DNA of 31,462 nt from an uncultured bacterium (GCA_905214345.1 CAJMLV010000032.1:1-31462); one strand, 5' to 3'; counted from the first letter of the stretch, positions 16,300 through 24,662 are shown. A program made the numbers and translations. Notes: generated by a model not told the origin, from the letters alone.

Positions 16300-16328
16300 A
16301 TTATAGCACAAAGACGGGGGTTTTGCAA
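16300..16328 (-). promoter_or_regulatory. Promoter of the wbpG-hisF-hisH unit
   Basis: TTGCAA (-35, 16323-16328) and TATAAT (-10, 16300-16305) with a 17-base spacer lie on the minus strand in the gap after the Dabb gene. The predicted leader is about 85 bases and contains the terminator hairpin. Confidence 0.75.
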
Positions 16329-16335
16329 GAGGGTC

Positions 16336-16638
16336 TCACACCTCAAAATCCAGGCAGACCCGGTTGGCGGTGTAGGGACGGACCTTGCCGTCAGCCACAG
16401 CCACATGGGCGGGATGGACCGAATAGCCCTTGAGAGAGGCTTCATCGGTAAAGGTGGAGTCCAGCATCACGTCGGCGTTGGAGGAAGGCAGACCTTCCGT
16501 CTGCACATGGATGTCCACCAGGCCCGGAATCTGTCCGGCCAGACCTTCCAGCCCGGCCTTGATGCCCGCCTTGACCTCCGCCTTTTCGGCGGCGGAGAGT
16601 TCGGGTTTCAGCTGCCACAGAATGATATGCTTGACCAT
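16336..16638 (-). CDS. Dabb-family (stress-responsive alpha/beta barrel) protein
   Basis: This 100-residue protein has the Dabb domain pattern, starting MVKHIILWQLKPE and including the central IPGLVDIHVQTEGLPSSNADV stretch followed by GYSVHPAHVAV. Such proteins form small dimeric alpha/beta barrels; their molecular roles vary and are often unknown. The ATG at 16638 has a strong GGGAGGAAA site, while the longer reading frame upstream lacks support. It lies 26 bases downstream of the sortase-linked membrane protein, so it is probably the last gene of that transcript. The link may be only positional. Confidence 0.88.
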   Translation of the reverse strand: MVKHIILWQLKPELSAAEKAEVKAGIKAGLEGLAGQIPGLVDIHVQTEGLPSSNADVMLDSTFTDEASLKGYSVHPAHVAVADGKVRPYTANRVCLDFEV

Positions 16639-16664
16639 GGGTATTTCCTCCCGTACGTTCGTTT

Positions 16665-17525
16665 TTATTGGTTCCGCGCCGCAGCCCGGGCCTTTTTCCG
16701 CCGGGCTGCCTCGGTACGCACCATCATGGTGTAAGGCAGCAGGTCCGCCAGCCACACCAGACCGGCCAGACCGCAGCCGCAGGCCGCCAGCACCGGCGGG
16801 AATCCGCCGAACCAGGACTTGTACAGTTCGTATGCCGGGTCGGCAGCATCCATCCAGCCCTGCCAGCCGGACAGCTGCACGGCGATCATCCCCAGGACCG
16901 ACGCCACCAGAATCCCTGCCCCGATGGCAAACAGCGCGCCGAACAATCCCCGCCAGTTACGGCTCAGGGGCACCTGCAGCCACAGGCAGCCCAGCAGAAC
17001 CGCCACCAGCACGATGGTCAGGGGTGCGGCCACACGGCGGTACTGCATGAGCAGGTTCAGCACATTGGCCATAGGCGGCACCGCATTGCTGCGCCACATA
17101 TCATCGCACACTGCCCGGATGCTGGTGTACAGGTTGACGTCCGTATCATCCCACATTTCCCCCGTTTCCTTTGAAACGGTATCCTGCAGATAGGCCACCA
17201 CATCGGAATAGGGGGAATCGGGCTGGGTGGTGGCGCCATGCCAGATCTCATCGGCCCGGCGCAGCACCGCCACCTGCACATCCTCCTGGGTAACAAGAGA
17301 GTCCAGAATATCCTGGCGCAGTCCGGCGGTCTGTGCCACCGTCTGCCCCGCCTGCAGGATGTTCTCGGTGATGGCCTGCAGACAAGTGCTCTTTTCCAGG
17401 CGGTTGATGTAGTAGCCTTCCCGGAAAAGGGTCATATTCAGCGCTGCCAGCAAGGCCAGCAGGCTGCCCGCAATGCAGGCCAGGCACTGGGTCAGGGGCG
17501 CGGCCCAGCCGCGCTGCCCTTTCAT
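16665..17525 (-). CDS. Polytopic membrane protein beside the sortase
   Basis: This 286-residue protein has a first hydrophobic span at about residues 14-34, then an extracytoplasmic-looking segment of roughly 120 residues (Asp/Glu-rich, with few hydrophobic blocks). Three further spans follow (about 163-180, 190-215 and 235-260), with a basic C-terminal tail (RRKKARAAAR). I do not recognise the family. Its start overlaps the sortase stop as ATGA, so the two are translated together, suggesting that it works with the sortase or its substrate. The start at 17525 has AGGA immediately before it, which favours coupling over independent initiation. Confidence 0.82.
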   Translation of the reverse strand: MKGQRGWAAPLTQCLACIAGSLLALLAALNMTLFREGYYINRLEKSTCLQAITENILQAGQTVAQTAGLRQDILDSLVTQEDVQVAVLRRADEIWHGATTQPDSPYSDVVAYLQDTVSKETGEMWDDTDVNLYTSIRAVCDDMWRSNAVPPMANVLNLLMQYRRVAAPLTIVLVAVLLGCLWLQVPLSRNWRGLFGALFAIGAGILVASVLGMIAVQLSGWQGWMDAADPAYELYKSWFGGFPPVLAACGCGLAGLVWLADLLPYTMMVRTEAARRKKARAAARNQ

Positions 17526-18199
17526 TCCTGGGGCGGCTCGATGGTCGGGCCGCTGACATAGTCGCAATAAATGAAATAACGCTGATCGGTGTAGGTCAGA
17601 GTGCCGAAAGGATAGCAGGTATACATGATCAGGTTTTCTTCGTCGGCATCCAGGTCATAGGCGGTGGTATCGGTATCGCTGGCCACCTTCATGTCGGTGA
17701 TGGTGTAGTGATATTCACCGTAATCGGTGGTAAAGGTCACGTCCGCCCCGATCTGGGCACTCTCAAAATCGCGGAAATAGGTGTTGGTGTGCGCGCCCAT
17801 CAGGATGGTGCCGCCCTCGCCGGGAATGTGCGCCCCCTTATAGGTGCCGGCGCCCTTCTTGAACTCGCTCTCACTGTCGCCATAATACACGTCGCAGTCC
17901 ACGGTGGTGCCGCTGACCGTCAGATGACCCAGCAGGTCCCCCGATTCGGGGTAGGCTTCCAGATTCACCGCTTCGGGCGCGGTCGTTGCTTCGGGTGTGG
18001 GTGTGCTGAGCAGGGGGATGCTGGCATCTTCCGGCAGACCGGAGGAAGCCGCCGCCGGGCGCAGCTGAGACGCCACCGGCACCAGGACCGCCAGCATGAC
18101 CACCAGCGCCACAACAGAAAAAGCAAGGGGAAGAAGCAGCTTCTTCCCCTTGCCGGAGTTCTGTTCGGACGCTGCAAAGTGGAAATGATGTTTCCTCAT
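17522..18199 (-). CDS. Class D-like sortase
   Basis: This 225-residue membrane-anchored transpeptidase has an N-terminal span (about residues 20-45), a Pro/Thr/Ala-rich linker (about 50-80) and a sortase domain. The catalytic residues are visible: His137 in MGAHTNT, Cys195 in LIMYTCYPFG and Arg207 in TDQRYF. The TCYPF context is like class D enzymes. Sortases cleave a C-terminal motif and join the protein to cell-wall peptidoglycan or to another protein. The gene follows, 40 bases downstream, a secreted protein with a sorting-type C-terminus, its likely dedicated substrate. A GAGGAAA site precedes the ATG. Confidence 0.93.
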   Translation of the reverse strand: MRKHHFHFAASEQNSGKGKKLLLPLAFSVVALVVMLAVLVPVASQLRPAAASSGLPEDASIPLLSTPTPEATTAPEAVNLEAYPESGDLLGHLTVSGTTVDCDVYYGDSESEFKKGAGTYKGAHIPGEGGTILMGAHTNTYFRDFESAQIGADVTFTTDYGEYHYTITDMKVASDTDTTAYDLDADEENLIMYTCYPFGTLTYTDQRYFIYCDYVSGPTIEPPQE

Positions 18200-18239
18200 T
18201 TGCTAAGTTTCCTCACATATCAGGTTTGTTTACAGCCGA

Positions 18240-19121
18240 TTATTCGCCCTTGTGGGACTTCTTCACGGCAACACCGGCACCGCAGGCAGCCACAGCCGCG
18301 CAGGCAACAACGGCGAACACAGACATGTTCATGGAAACGCCGGTAGCCTTGATCGGGTTTTCGGTCACGGTAGTGGTGGTAGTGGTAGTGGTAGTGGTGC
18401 TGGTGGTGGTTTCCTCCTTGTTGTCGTCGGAGGTGACGGTCTGCTCGCCGCCCTGGTTGCTTTCGCCGCCTTCATTGCCGCCATTGTTCACGTTGACAGG
18501 AGTCAGCTGATAGGTGGTGAAGTGAGGAGCCCAGAAGGTAACCATCTTGTGGGTGGTGCCATCCTTGTCCTGATAAGCGATAACGGGAACGGTCACGGTG
18601 ACCATCTGGCCGTCAACGATGGAAACGCTGTAGTAGCTGGCATCGGTGGAAGCGGGCAGCATGATGGACATGGCATAGCCGTAAGCAGAATCGGTGCCTT
18701 CCTGCACAGCATCCAGGGTGATGACGCCGGCGTCGTTGTAAGAGAAGCTGTTCAGGGTCAGATCGCTGGCAGCAGCATCCTTGCGGTACACGACCTGCAG
18801 GCCGGAGTACTCGCTGGTAGCTTCCACCTTGGTGATGGAGTCGTCCTGGTTGTTTTCAGCCATATCAAAGAAGGAAACACCGGCGTTGTTCATTACCTGG
18901 GTCACGGTGATGTCCTGCTGGTTGGTGACCTGGCTGGTCAGATCGGTAATGGCAGCAACAGCCTGTTCCTTGTTGGTAGCCCAGTTGGACTCGGTCAGGC
19001 TCAGAACATTCTGAGCTTTGTCGGCAGCCTCTTCACCGGGGGTAGCGGCGAAAGCGGGGACACAGAAAGCCGTAGCCATGGCAGCGGCCGCAACAAAGGA
19101 AACGAGTTTCTTCATCTGCAT
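18240..19121 (-). CDS. Secreted surface protein with Thr-rich linker and sortase-type C-terminus
   Basis: This 293-residue protein has a signal peptide (basic MKKL, hydrophobic core, probable cleavage after AFA at about residue 25), then an extracellular region of about 200 residues with no family I recognise. A Gly/Asn/Glu-rich stretch and a Thr-rich run (about 236-253) follow. Its C-terminus has the cell-wall sorting layout: IKATG motif at 257-261, a hydrophobic stretch and a KKSHKGE tail. IKATG is not a classical LPxTG. The adjacent sortase is the probable partner. It has the best promoter in the window (19190-19218), so it is probably made in large amounts. The start at 19121 has an AAAGGA site; ATG 19115 is a less well-spaced alternative. 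Confidence 0.88.
   Translation of the reverse strand: MQMKKLVSFVAAAAMATAFCVPAFAATPGEEAADKAQNVLSLTESNWATNKEQAVAAITDLTSQVTNQQDITVTQVMNNAGVSFFDMAENNQDDSITKVEATSEYSGLQVVYRKDAAASDLTLNSFSYNDAGVITLDAVQEGTDSAYGYAMSIMLPASTDASYYSVSIVDGQMVTVTVPVIAYQDKDGTTHKMVTFWAPHFTTYQLTPVNVNNGGNEGGESNQGGEQTVTSDDNKEETTTSTTTTTTTTTTVTENPIKATGVSMNMSVFAVVACAAVAACGAGVAVKKSHKGE
18368..18415. repeat. Trinucleotide-type repeat encoding the Thr run
   Basis: A run made of GGT and AGT units on the plus strand reads as ACC and ACT threonine codons on the gene strand. Because the unit is three bases, slippage would change the length of the Thr linker without breaking the frame. Confidence 0.8.
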
Positions 19122-19189
19122 GGGAAAGATCCTTTCTTCTTTTTAATTTGCATTGGGAAATGCTTGTTTACAACTTAGAACCGATACTA

Positions 19190-19218
19190 ATCATACACCC
19201 GCTTCTATTCGATGTCAA
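19190..19218 (-). promoter_or_regulatory. Strong promoter of the sortase cassette
   Basis: A consensus TTGACA -35 box (19213-19218) and TATGAT -10 box (19190-19195) with a 17-base spacer lie on the minus strand. A-rich tracts upstream of the -35 box (about 19228-19266) could act as an UP element. The leader before the surface-protein ATG is about 60 bases. Confidence 0.85.
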
Positions 19219-19284
19219 TTCTTGTCATCCACATTTTTTTCATATTTTTGCCCAAGTTTTTTTACATCTGGAACAATTCCCGGT

Positions 19285-20847
19285 TCAGGCAATGGGGACG
19301 TACGGAATGCACAAAAGTGCTGCCAGGAGCAGGCCGACGGCAGCGGTGCCGCGCACCAGTGCGCCCGACGCGGCGCGGCCGGGTTTCAGTCCGGCGGCCG
19401 CCGCCAGCACAAACACCAGCGGCAGCGCCCCCGGCATGCTGATGCTGAAAAAGGACTGCACGCCATACCCCACAAGGGCCGCCGCCACCGCGGGCTGATT
19501 TCTGATCCCCCGGCAGATCGCGGTAAAGAGAAACCCACACCAGCAAACCAGCCCCAACGCACCGCCGCAGACCAGATGCTGCAGGAACTCGTTATGGGCG
19601 GAGTCGAAGGTTTCGCCATTGAGCAGGATCATGTACCGTACAGACTCAACGTCCGGGCTCAGCCGGGCGGAAACCGCATCGCCGCCCAGGCCGAAGAGCA
19701 TCTGGGGCAGGCTCAGGTCCTGAGTATAGATGACCCACAGCTTTTGCCAGGCATAGCCCCGGTTGGCGCCCCAGCGCTCATCAAAGTGCAAGGCGGAAAG
19801 GAAGGCCGGGCAGCTTGGCAGCAGGTTGGCGGCCAGCACCGCCGCTGCCGCTGCCAGAACCAGTGCGCCCGCCACCGCCCGGGCCGGTACCGCCGCGGGG
19901 CGTTCCTCCCGGCGCAGCAGCAGCCAGGCGGCCAAAGCACACAGGGCACCGGGCAGCAGGATCAGCGGGTTTGCCAACAGGGCCGAGATGGTGCGCAGTT
20001 CGCTGCGGGTTTCTGCCGCCAGGCCCAACAGCCAGGTGATGGCCCCGCAGGCCATGATTCCCGCCAGCAGAGCCATCAGACGGCCGAGGGTACGGGTGGT
20101 GGTCCGGGAAGCACAGCAGAGTGCCGCCACCGCCACACCGCAGCCCAGCCAGGCGCCGTCGCTGCCTGCGGGAATCAGCCCGCTGCACAGGAACAGCACC
20201 ACCCAGAACCACCAGTGCCGCCAGCCGCTTCCCTGCCACAGGTAGGCTCCCGCGGCCAGGGGCACACAAATGCAGAGCAGCGCGCCGTAAAAGTTGATGT
20301 TGCCCATGGTGCCCAGGAACAGCTCTCCCCGTTCCGGCAAAAAGGTGTAGTAGGCGTCCAGCGGGTCGATCATCCAATAATTCAGCCAGCTGATGCCCGT
20401 CACCGCTACGCCGGCGGCAGTCAGTGCCCCCAGCATCAGCGCCATGCCGTCGGACGTGGCAAATGCCGTCAGAATCAGGTAGACCAGGGTACAGACCAGA
20501 AGCTGCAGCAGGCCGTTTTTCCGCCCCGTCAGTCCCCAAAAGGCCGTATACCGGTCCTCAGCCATAAACCAGGCCACCGCGTAGGAAGCGCAAAGCCCCA
20601 CCGGCCACAGCCAGGCGGGTGTGGCGGGATGCAGCACAGCCCGGGACCGCCGGGCGGCCAGCAGGCAGACAGCCAGGGCCACCGTGCCCACCAGGGCACA
20701 GCTCAGCAGCAAAGAGAACTTTTCCCCGATCAGGCCCACATATCCGTTGGGCATATACAGCGGCAGCGTCACCGCCAGGGTCAGGGCCAGGGCATCGGCA
20801 CAGAGATTGGCGGGATGGGAAGGCAGTTTGGTTGCTTGATAGCGCAT
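19285..20847 (-). CDS. O-antigen ligase/polymerase-type membrane protein (Wzy/WaaL/PglL-like)
   Basis: This 520-residue polytopic protein has about 12 hydrophobic spans and a large outer loop near residues 330-440, ending in the SAHNEFLQHLVCGGALGL block. The H-N-x-x-L pattern in the last outer loop is a mark of the Wzy_C superfamily: O-antigen ligases and polymerases and PglL-type O-oligosaccharyltransferases. It would polymerise or transfer lipid-linked glycans outside the membrane; which of these cannot be read from sequence. It follows the second sugar amidotransferase and precedes the Thr-rich surface protein. The ATG at 20847 has a GGAGGA site. A hairpin with a T-run abuts this site upstream. 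Confidence 0.85.
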   Translation of the reverse strand: MRYQATKLPSHPANLCADALALTLAVTLPLYMPNGYVGLIGEKFSLLLSCALVGTVALAVCLLAARRSRAVLHPATPAWLWPVGLCASYAVAWFMAEDRYTAFWGLTGRKNGLLQLLVCTLVYLILTAFATSDGMALMLGALTAAGVAVTGISWLNYWMIDPLDAYYTFLPERGELFLGTMGNINFYGALLCICVPLAAGAYLWQGSGWRHWWFWVVLFLCSGLIPAGSDGAWLGCGVAVAALCCASRTTTRTLGRLMALLAGIMACGAITWLLGLAAETRSELRTISALLANPLILLPGALCALAAWLLLRREERPAAVPARAVAGALVLAAAAAVLAANLLPSCPAFLSALHFDERWGANRGYAWQKLWVIYTQDLSLPQMLFGLGGDAVSARLSPDVESVRYMILLNGETFDSAHNEFLQHLVCGGALGLVCWCGFLFTAICRGIRNQPAVAAALVGYGVQSFFSISMPGALPLVFVLAAAAGLKPGRAASGALVRGTAAVGLLLAALLCIPYVPIA

Positions 20848-20866
20848 GGTGGTTCCACTCCTCCTC

Positions 20867-20939
20867 AAAAAGGCCCCGTGCGTCCGGCAGGGCGGGCACA
20901 CGGGGCACTGCCGGCAAGGCACCGAAAGGTGCCCGCCGG
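20867..20939 (-). promoter_or_regulatory. Tandem hairpins with terminator-like T-run before the ligase gene
   Basis: On the minus strand a first hairpin (20911-20939, with GGCACC/GGTGCC around a 4-base loop and an outer CCGGC/GCCGG pair) is followed by a second (20873-20906, 10-position arms with one G-U). TTTTT comes next and runs into the ligase ribosome binding site. Bases 20884-20890 and 20908-20914 are also exact complements and could form an alternative stem that breaks both hairpins. This is the layout of an attenuator between the amidotransferase and ligase genes. Confidence 0.65.
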
Positions 20940-20973
20940 GCAAATTTGCCTAAGGGATGGTGCGGCGGCGTGA

Positions 20974-22095
20974 TCAGGCCTGTTCTTCCCAGATGGGATG
21001 CTTCAGCACCCATTCGCCGTACTCGTTCTTCTCGAACAGGTCACGGTTGTAGAACTTGTCCATGATGGCCCAGAACTCGCTTTCGGTGTAGCCGCAGAAC
21101 TGGCAGAAATCCCGCACGCACAGCGGGTCCAGCTTGCCGTCCCGCTCCTTGATGACCTGGATGGCTTCTTCCCGGGTCATCATACCGTAGCGGATATAGC
21201 GGGCGGTGTAGTCGGTGGCGGCAGCATGGCCGAACTTGGGATACTTCAGCCAGGAATGCACCAGGTAGGCGCGGGAGTCGATCTGGTCGAAGTTTTCCGC
21301 ATGATGGGTGCGGTCCCACTCATGGGTCAGGTCATGGAACCCGTGGGCCTTGGCGATCTGGTAGTTCTTGTAGCTGTTCCAGGGCACAAAGTAGCTCAGG
21401 TAGAAGGGGTCCAGCTTGGCGCGCTCTTCGGCGGAGGGCGCCAGGGTCAGGCTCAGGTCCTTCTCGGTGACGCCGTCGCCCAGCAGCTCTTCCATGGGCA
21501 TACCCACGGCGACGCCGTTTTCGATCTGGTCCATGGCGGAGTAGGTCTCCTTGTCGGCGTTGCCGCCGTACTCAAAGCTGACGTTCTCGCCGTAGCAGAG
21601 CATGGGGGTGTTGAACTTGGCCGCCATGTGCAGGGGGAAGGTGTAGATCAGGCGGTCCACATACCAGGTGGGCTTGCCGTACTTTTCAAAGAATTTGCGC
21701 ATCAAGGTCTTCTGCACCTTGATGTTGGGCTTGCAGCTGATGATGGTGCAGCCGAATTCCTCGCTGATGTTCTTCAGGTTGTGGATGCCCGCCTGGGTCA
21801 TGGGGAAGTTGTCCTCCACGCTGAAGAGGATGGGGTTCATGTGCATGACTTCCTTGAGCATCCAGACCTGGAAGTGGCTGTCCTTGCCGCCGGAGACCGC
21901 CACCGCGCAGTCATAGCCGCCGGGGCCGTTCATGCCGCGGTACTTATCGCAGAACTTTTCAAATTCCTTGAAGCGGGCGTCCCAGTCCACATCCTTGCGG
22001 TGTTCAAAATGACGGCAGGCGCTGCAGACGCCCTCGGCGTCAAAGGTGATGCCGGGACGAGTGTCCGGCATGGTGCACTTTTTGCAATAACGCAT
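20974..22095 (-). CDS. Second N-acetyl sugar amidotransferase
   Basis: This 373-residue PP-loop enzyme belongs to the same broad family as the WbpG-type protein but is about 85 residues shorter. It has cysteine pairs Cys4/Cys7 (CKKC) and Cys24/Cys27 (CSAC) and the ATP motif VSGGKDS at about 67-73. It should add an amidino group to an N-acetylated sugar, using ammonia from a HisH/HisF-type pair or another source. No second pair is adjacent; the nearest is at 13393-14819. The ATG at 22095 has an AGGAG site 6 bases upstream; the in-frame upstream ATG at 22113 does not. It has its own promoter and leads the ligase gene. Confidence 0.9.
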   Translation of the reverse strand: MRYCKKCTMPDTRPGITFDAEGVCSACRHFEHRKDVDWDARFKEFEKFCDKYRGMNGPGGYDCAVAVSGGKDSHFQVWMLKEVMHMNPILFSVEDNFPMTQAGIHNLKNISEEFGCTIISCKPNIKVQKTLMRKFFEKYGKPTWYVDRLIYTFPLHMAAKFNTPMLCYGENVSFEYGGNADKETYSAMDQIENGVAVGMPMEELLGDGVTEKDLSLTLAPSAEERAKLDPFYLSYFVPWNSYKNYQIAKAHGFHDLTHEWDRTHHAENFDQIDSRAYLVHSWLKYPKFGHAAATDYTARYIRYGMMTREEAIQVIKERDGKLDPLCVRDFCQFCGYTESEFWAIMDKFYNRDLFEKNEYGEWVLKHPIWEEQA

Positions 22096-22158
22096 AGTGT
22101 TCTCCTTTATCATCGGCCGCGGCGGGGCGGCGCGGAACTACGAACTTTGTATGTCCCT

Positions 22159-22187
22159 ATCATACCCCATTTATGCCCCGGGTGCAA
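22159..22187 (-). promoter_or_regulatory. Promoter of the second amidotransferase-ligase unit
   Basis: TTGCAC (-35, 22182-22187) and TATGAT (-10, 22159-22164) with a 17-base spacer lie on the minus strand. The leader is about 55 bases and GC-rich (around 22103-22135). Confidence 0.75.
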
Positions 22188-22198
22188 GTGCGCACAAC

Positions 22199-22229
22199 AA
22201 AAACGCCCGGAGGCACAAAGCCTCCGGGC
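22199..22229 (-). terminator. Terminator of the glycolytic operon
   Basis: Perfect 10-base arms (22205-22214 and 22220-22229) with a 5-base loop are followed on the minus strand by a T-run at about 22199-22203. It starts 20 bases past the gpmI stop codon. Confidence 0.9.
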
Positions 22230-22248
22230 AGGGATGCTATGAAAGGAA

Positions 22249-23775
22249 TCAGCCGACGATGATGCTCTTGCCGGTCATTTCGGCCGGGACTTCCAGGCCG
22301 ATGAAGGGCAGCATGGTGGGAGCGATGTCCGCCAGGCAGCCGCCTTCCCGCAGCTTCACGTCGCCCGCGCCGATGACGGCGAAGGGCACCACGTTGGTGG
22401 TGTGAGCGGTGAATGGAGTGCCGTCCGGATTCTCCATCTTTTCGGCGTTACCGTGGTCGGCGGTCAGGAACATGACGCCGCCCATCTTCAGCACAGCGTC
22501 CATGACCTTCTTGACACCGGCGTCCACAGCCTCCACAGCCTTGACAGCCGCGTCAAACACGCCGGTGTGGCCGACCATGTCGCAGTTGGCAAAGTTGAGG
22601 ATGATGACGTCGTACTTGCCGCTCTCGATGCGGGCAGCGCATTCTTCGGCCACTTCGGGGGCGCTCATTTCGGGCTTCAGGTCGTAGGTCGCCACCTTCG
22701 GGCTGGGGATGACCTTGCGGTCCTCGCCCTCGTAGGGGGCTTCCACGCCGCCGTTGAAGAAGAAGGTCACGTGAGCGTACTTCTCGGTCTCGGCGATGCG
22801 CAGCTGGGTCTTGCCGTTGGCGGCCAGGTATTCGCCCAGCACGTTTTTCAGCTCAACCGGAGGATAAGCCACTTCACAGTTGGGCATGGTGGCGTCGTAC
22901 TCAGCCATGCAGACGTAGTTCACGGGGAAGCGGCCGTTGCGGCGCTCGAAGCCCTTGAAGTCGTCGTCCACGAAGATGCGGGTCATCTGGCGGGCACGGT
23001 CGGGGCGGAAGTTCATGAAGATGACGGTGTCGCCCGCTTCCACGCGGCCGCCTTCGCAGGTGATGACGGGAACCACGAACTCGTCGGTGACATCCTCGGC
23101 GTAGGAAGCGTCGATGGCCTCCTGGGCGTTGGCGGCATGGCGGCCTTCGCCGTAAACAAAAGCGGCGTAAGCCTTTTCTTCACGATCCCAGTTGGAGTCG
23201 CGGTCCATAGCGTAGTAACGGCCGGTGACAGTGGCGATCTCGCCGATGCCCAGCTCGTCCAGCTTGGCCTGCAGGTCGGCCAGGAAGCCCTTGCCGGAAT
23301 GGGGGTCGGTGTCGCGGCCGTCCATGATGCAGTGCAGGTACACCTTGGTGGCGCCCATATGCTTGGCCATTTCCAGCACGCCGAACCAGTGGTCGGCATG
23401 GCTGTGAACGCCGCCGGTGCCCACCAGGCCCATCAGGTGGATGGCCTTGCCGGCGTCGATGGCTTTCTTCATGTTGTTGACCAGCACGGGGTTCTTGAGC
23501 ATTTCGCCGTCGCGGATGCTCTTGGTGATCAGGGTCAGCTGCTGGTAGACGATGCGGCCGGCGCCCATGTTGGTGTGGCCCACTTCGCTGTTGCCCATCT
23601 GGCCGTCAGGCAGGCCGACAGCCATGCCGGAAGCGTCGATGGTGGTCATGGGGCACTCGGCAAAGATCTTGTCGAGGGTGGGGGTGTTGGCGGCGGTGAC
23701 GGCGTTGCCGAAGGTGTTGTTCGGCGTCCAGCCGAAGCCGTCCATAATGCAGAGAAGAACAGGTTTCTTGGACAT
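22249..23775 (-). CDS. gpmI: 2,3-bisphosphoglycerate-independent phosphoglycerate mutase
   Basis: This 508-residue enzyme interconverts 3- and 2-phosphoglycerate in glycolysis using two metal ions, usually manganese. The N-terminal LLCIMDGFGW block carries the metal-binding Asp. The phosphorylated Ser63 lies in GQMGNSEVGHTN, and the C-terminal LTADHGNAEKM holds further metal ligands. The length is normal. It is the last gene of the pgk-tpiA-gpmI run, 46 bases downstream of tpiA, and has an AGGAG site about 10 bases before the ATG. Confidence 0.97.
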   Translation of the reverse strand: MSKKPVLLCIMDGFGWTPNNTFGNAVTAANTPTLDKIFAECPMTTIDASGMAVGLPDGQMGNSEVGHTNMGAGRIVYQQLTLITKSIRDGEMLKNPVLVNNMKKAIDAGKAIHLMGLVGTGGVHSHADHWFGVLEMAKHMGATKVYLHCIMDGRDTDPHSGKGFLADLQAKLDELGIGEIATVTGRYYAMDRDSNWDREEKAYAAFVYGEGRHAANAQEAIDASYAEDVTDEFVVPVITCEGGRVEAGDTVIFMNFRPDRARQMTRIFVDDDFKGFERRNGRFPVNYVCMAEYDATMPNCEVAYPPVELKNVLGEYLAANGKTQLRIAETEKYAHVTFFFNGGVEAPYEGEDRKVIPSPKVATYDLKPEMSAPEVAEECAARIESGKYDVIILNFANCDMVGHTGVFDAAVKAVEAVDAGVKKVMDAVLKMGGVMFLTADHGNAEKMENPDGTPFTAHTTNVVPFAVIGAGDVKLREGGCLADIAPTMLPFIGLEVPAEMTGKSIIVG

Positions 23776-23821
23776 GGAATCAATGCTCCTTATTCAGATT
23801 GGGGATAAACGCCCGCCGGGA

Positions 23822-24592
<771 letters not shown>

Positions 24593-24621
24593 GAGAAAAA
24601 ACCTCCTGTTTTGGTTACGTC

Positions 24622-24650
24622 AAAAATGCGCGGCGGCAGAGCCGCCGCGC
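24622..24650 (-). terminator. Terminator-like hairpin between pgk and tpiA
   Basis: Perfect 10-base GC arms (24628-24637 and 24641-24650) with a 3-base loop are followed on the minus strand by ATTTTTG. The U-run is short, so it is probably a partial terminator or an mRNA-processing and stability element inside the operon. Confidence 0.65.
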
Positions 24651-24662
24651 AAAGCGGGTTAA

